A DNA stretch of 64,000 nt. Origin: Mycolicibacterium poriferae (lineage in GTDB: Bacteria > Actinomycetota > Actinomycetes > Mycobacteriales > Mycobacteriaceae). Below, one piece after another: positions 61,770-64,000 of the stretch. A model generated the notes under the pieces. It searched no databases, was not told the origin of the DNA, and saw nothing but the letters and a program-made list of their open reading frames with translations. Both the position numbers and the translations under genes were made by a program. Each line of letters opens with the position of its first letter. Position 1 is the first letter of the stretch. The stretch spans positions 5,022,001-5,086,000 of the forward strand of contig NZ_AP022570.1 of NCBI RefSeq assembly GCF_010728325.1. The letters are read 5' to 3'.

Positions 61770-64000
61770 TTAACTGGTGTTGTCGGCGGAAGTGGTTTTG
61801 AAGCGGCGCAGGCGCAGGCTGTTGCCCACCACGAAGACGCTGGAGAATGCCATTGCGGCTCCGGCCAGCATCGGATTGAGCATGCCCAGTGCTGCGACGG
61901 GGATCGCTGCGACGTTGTAGGCGAACGCCCAGAACAGGTTGGTTTTGATCGTCGACAGTGTTTCGCGGGACAGCCTGATCGCGTCAACGGCGCTGCGCAG
62001 GTCACCGCGCACCAGGGTGATGTCGGAGGCCTCGATGGCGACGTCGGTGCCGGTGCCCATCGCCAGACCGAGGTCGGCTTGGGCGAGGGCGGGCGCGTCG
62101 TTGACTCCGTCGCCGACCATGGCGACCGTCTTGCCTTCGGCTTGGAGGCCTGCGATGACGTCAACCTTGCCTTCGGGCATGACTTCGGCGATGACGTCGT
62201 CGATGCCGACTTCGGCGGCGATCTGTCGAGCGACGGCTTGGTTGTCGCCGGTGAGCAACACGGGGGTCAGCCCAATGTCACGCATCTGCGAGATTGCCTG
62301 TGCGCTCGTCGATTTCACGGTGTCAGCGATGACGAGTACACCGCGCGCCTGCCCGTCCCACCCGACCGCTACCACGGTCTTTCCCTGGGCTTGCGCGCGG
62401 GCCTTGGCGTGGGACAGATCCGGGCTGAGGTGTTGCGCCCAGTCGGACAGCAGTGATTCGCGCCCAACGATGACGGCGTGTCCATCCACGATGCCGTGGA
62501 CGCCTTTACCTTCGACATTCGCGAAGTCCTCCGGAACGGGCAGGGCCTGGAGTTCCTCGGCCGCCGCGGCGGCGACGGCTTGGGCGATGGGGTGCTCGGA
62601 GGCGTTCTCCAGGGCGCCGGCCAGTCGAAGCAGCTCCGCGCGTTCGGTTTCCGGCGCTGTGATGACATCGACCAGCGTCATTTTGCCGGTGGTGACGGTT
62701 CCGGTCTTGTCCAGCACCACGGTGTCGACCTTGCGGGTGGATTCGAGCACCTCGGGACCTTTGATCAGCACGCCGATTTGTGCGCCGCGACCGGTGCCCA
62801 CCAGCAGGGCGGTGGGCGTGGCCAGCCCGAGGGCGCAGGGGCAGGCGATGACGAGGACCGCGACCGCTGCGGTGAACGCGGCGGCGACTGAGAATCCCGC
62901 GCCCAGCCAGGCGCCGAGGGTGATCACGGCGATAGCGATGACGATCGGTACGAAGACGCCGGAGATGCGATCGGCCAGGCGTTGCACTTCGGCCTTGCCG
63001 GTCTGGGCGCGTTCGACCAGCTGGGCCATCTGCGCGAGCTGGGTGTCCGAGCCGACGCGAGTGGCCTGCACCACCAGCCGACCGCCGGCGTTGACGGTGG
63101 CACCGACCACGGTGTCGCCGGCAGCGACTTCCACGGGTACCGCTTCGCCGGTCAGCATCGAGGCGTCGACAGCCGAGGAACCGGACACCACCACGCCGTC
63201 GGTGGCGATCTTCTCCCCCGGGCGCACGACGAACTCGTCGCCAACCACGAGTTCTTCGATGGCGATCTTGGTTTCCGTCCCGCCGCGCAGGACGGATACG
63301 TCTTTGGCGCCTAGGTCGAGCAGGGCTCGTAGTGCCGCTCCGGCCTGCCGTTTGGACCGCTTCTCGAAGTAGCGTCCGGCCAGGATGAACGTGGTTACGC
63401 CGGCGGCGACTTCGAGGTAGATGTTGGCGGCGCCATGCGACGGCGCCAGGGTGAACGCGAAGGGATGCTTCATACCCGGCGTGCCGGCACTGCCCAGAAA
63501 CAGCGCATACAGCGACCACAGGAACGCCGACACGGTGCCCAGTGAAATGAGCGTATCCATGGTCGCGGTGCCGTGTCGCAGGTTGGCCCAGGCGGCCCGA
63601 TGGAATGGCCATGCTGCCCACACGACGACGGGGGCAGCCAGCGTGAGCGACGCCCACTGCCAGTACGTGAACTGCAGCGCCGGGATCATCGCCATCGCGA
63701 CGACCGGCACCGTCAGGACGGCCGAGGCCCTCAGGCGGTGCCGCAGCGACGCCAGTTCGGGGTCGGCGGTGTCCACGGCGTGCGGGGTGTCACCGGATGC
63801 GTCGGAGGGCATCGGCGTGCGCGGTGTCGGGAGCGCGGCGGTGTAGCCCGTCTTCTCCACCTCGGCGATCAGCAGCGCCGGATCGTATCCGTCAGGCACC
63901 GTGACGGTGGCCTTTTCCGTCGCGTAATTGACTGTCGCGGCCACGCCGTCGAGCTTGTTGAGCTTGCGCTCGATGCGGTTGGCGCAGGAGGCGCAGGTCA
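61770..64000 (-). CDS. copA: P1B-type copper ATPase CopA, N-terminus beyond the window
   Basis: The frame is open to the right edge, so the start is outside the window. The visible N-terminal end is an HMA metal-binding domain with [18 protein letters not shown] (CxxC) and [12 protein letters not shown]. The pump core shows MLTGEAVPV, the transmembrane site [11 protein letters not shown] (CPC), [11 protein letters not shown] with the phosphorylated Asp, HP in [11 protein letters not shown], and [13 protein letters not shown]. It exports Cu(I). The YHS, CsoR and CopB-like genes follow on the same strand, making a copper-resistance operon. Confidence 0.93.
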   Translation of the reverse strand, partial: TCASCANRIERKLNKLDGVAATVNYATEKATVTVPDGYDPALLIAEVEKTGYTAALPTPRTPMPSDASGDTPHAVDTADPELASLRHRLRASAVLTVPVVAMAMIPALQFTYWQWASLTLAAPVVVWAAWPFHRAAWANLRHGTATMDTLISLGTVSAFLWSLYALFLGSAGTPGMKHPFAFTLAPSHGAANIYLEVAAGVTTFILAGRYFEKRSKRQAGAALRALLDLGAKDVSVLRGGTETKIAIEELVVGDEFVVRPGEKIATDGVVVSGSSAVDASMLTGEAVPVEVAAGDTVVGATVNAGGRLVVQATRVGSDTQLAQMAQLVERAQTGKAEVQRLADRISGVFVPIVIAIAVITLGAWLGAGFSVAAAFTAAVAVLVIACPCALGLATPTALLVGTGRGAQIGVLIKGPEVLESTRKVDTVVLDKTGTVTTGKMTLVDVITAPETERAELLRLAGALENASEHPIAQAVAAAAAEELQALPVPEDFANVEGKGVHGIVDGHAVIVGRESLLSDWAQHLSPDLSHAKARAQAQGKTVVAVGWDGQARGVLVIADTVKSTSAQAISQMRDIGLTPVLLTGDNQAVARQIAAEVGIDDVIAEVMPEGKVDVIAGLQAEGKTVAMVGDGVNDAPALAQADLGLAMGTGTDVAIEASDITLVRGDLRSAVDAIRLSRETLSTIKTNLFWAFAYNVAAIPVAALGMLNPMLAGAAMAFSSVFVVGNSLRLRRFKTTSADNTS

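Overview
The window looks like the chromosome of a rapidly growing mycobacterium (Mycolicibacterium type). It is GC-rich and carries wax-ester/diacylglycerol acyltransferase, PE-PPE-domain, F420-dependent (Ddn-like and LLM) and MpaB/DUF2236 family genes, many TetR/GntR/IclR/MarR regulators, and a cassette resembling the Rv3898c-Rv3901c genes next to ESX-2. All assignments come from reading the sequence and from remembered family motifs; no search was run.

Left part (1-32.9 kb), mostly ordinary chromosome. 1-4.2 kb is a divergent zinc-type locus. A secreted, membrane-anchored protein with a very long His/Asp/Gly repeat faces a small HDHDH-tailed protein, a COG0523 (CobW-like) GTPase and a WD40 protein. 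Two Zur-box-like palindromes lie between the two arms. Next come a WS/DGAT, a TetR, a META lipoprotein, a formamidase with an FmdB-type protein, and a complete malonate module (GntR regulator, malonyl-CoA decarboxylase, malonyl-CoA synthetase, MadL, MadM). Then follow a Ddn-like protein, a VanX-like dipeptidase, a ChaB-like protein, a PhoD-like phosphatase, a thioredoxin, an OhrR-type regulator, a UGT-type glycosyltransferase with a divergent TetR, an LLM/NTF2/SDR operon with an IclR regulator, and two secreted serine hydrolases with long acidic segments.

Accessory region 1 (about 33-38.5 kb), visibly less GC-rich. An IS1634-type remnant sits beside a broken gene. The interesting gene here is a Ser/Thr protein kinase joined in frame to a SAMHD1/dGTPase-like HD domain. 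A 1473-bp ISL3-family element with a perfect 8-bp target duplication now splits it. Removing the element restores one open frame of 911 codons.

Accessory region 2 (about 41.8-57 kb) is an integration hotspot at a tRNA with anticodon UAA. A 43-bp copy of the tRNA 3' part lies 3.2 kb away. Paired TTGCGTAA motifs occur just inside both ends, so 42.4-45.7 kb reads as a small integrated island. It carries a PF10137-type TIR protein, a zinc-ribbon partner, a HEPN-like protein and a small partner. Beyond the tRNA lie a tyrosine integrase, an excisionase-like protein and an AAA/SF3-like replication ATPase. These are followed by a translationally coupled operon resembling type VII secretion accessory genes, an orphan Phd-like antitoxin, a methyltransferase and an AAA+ ATPase.

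Right end (57.2-64 kb) is a copper cluster: a His-rich membrane protein, a CPC-type CopA ATPase that runs off the window, a YHS protein, a CsoR and a CPH-type ATPase with a His-rich N-terminus.
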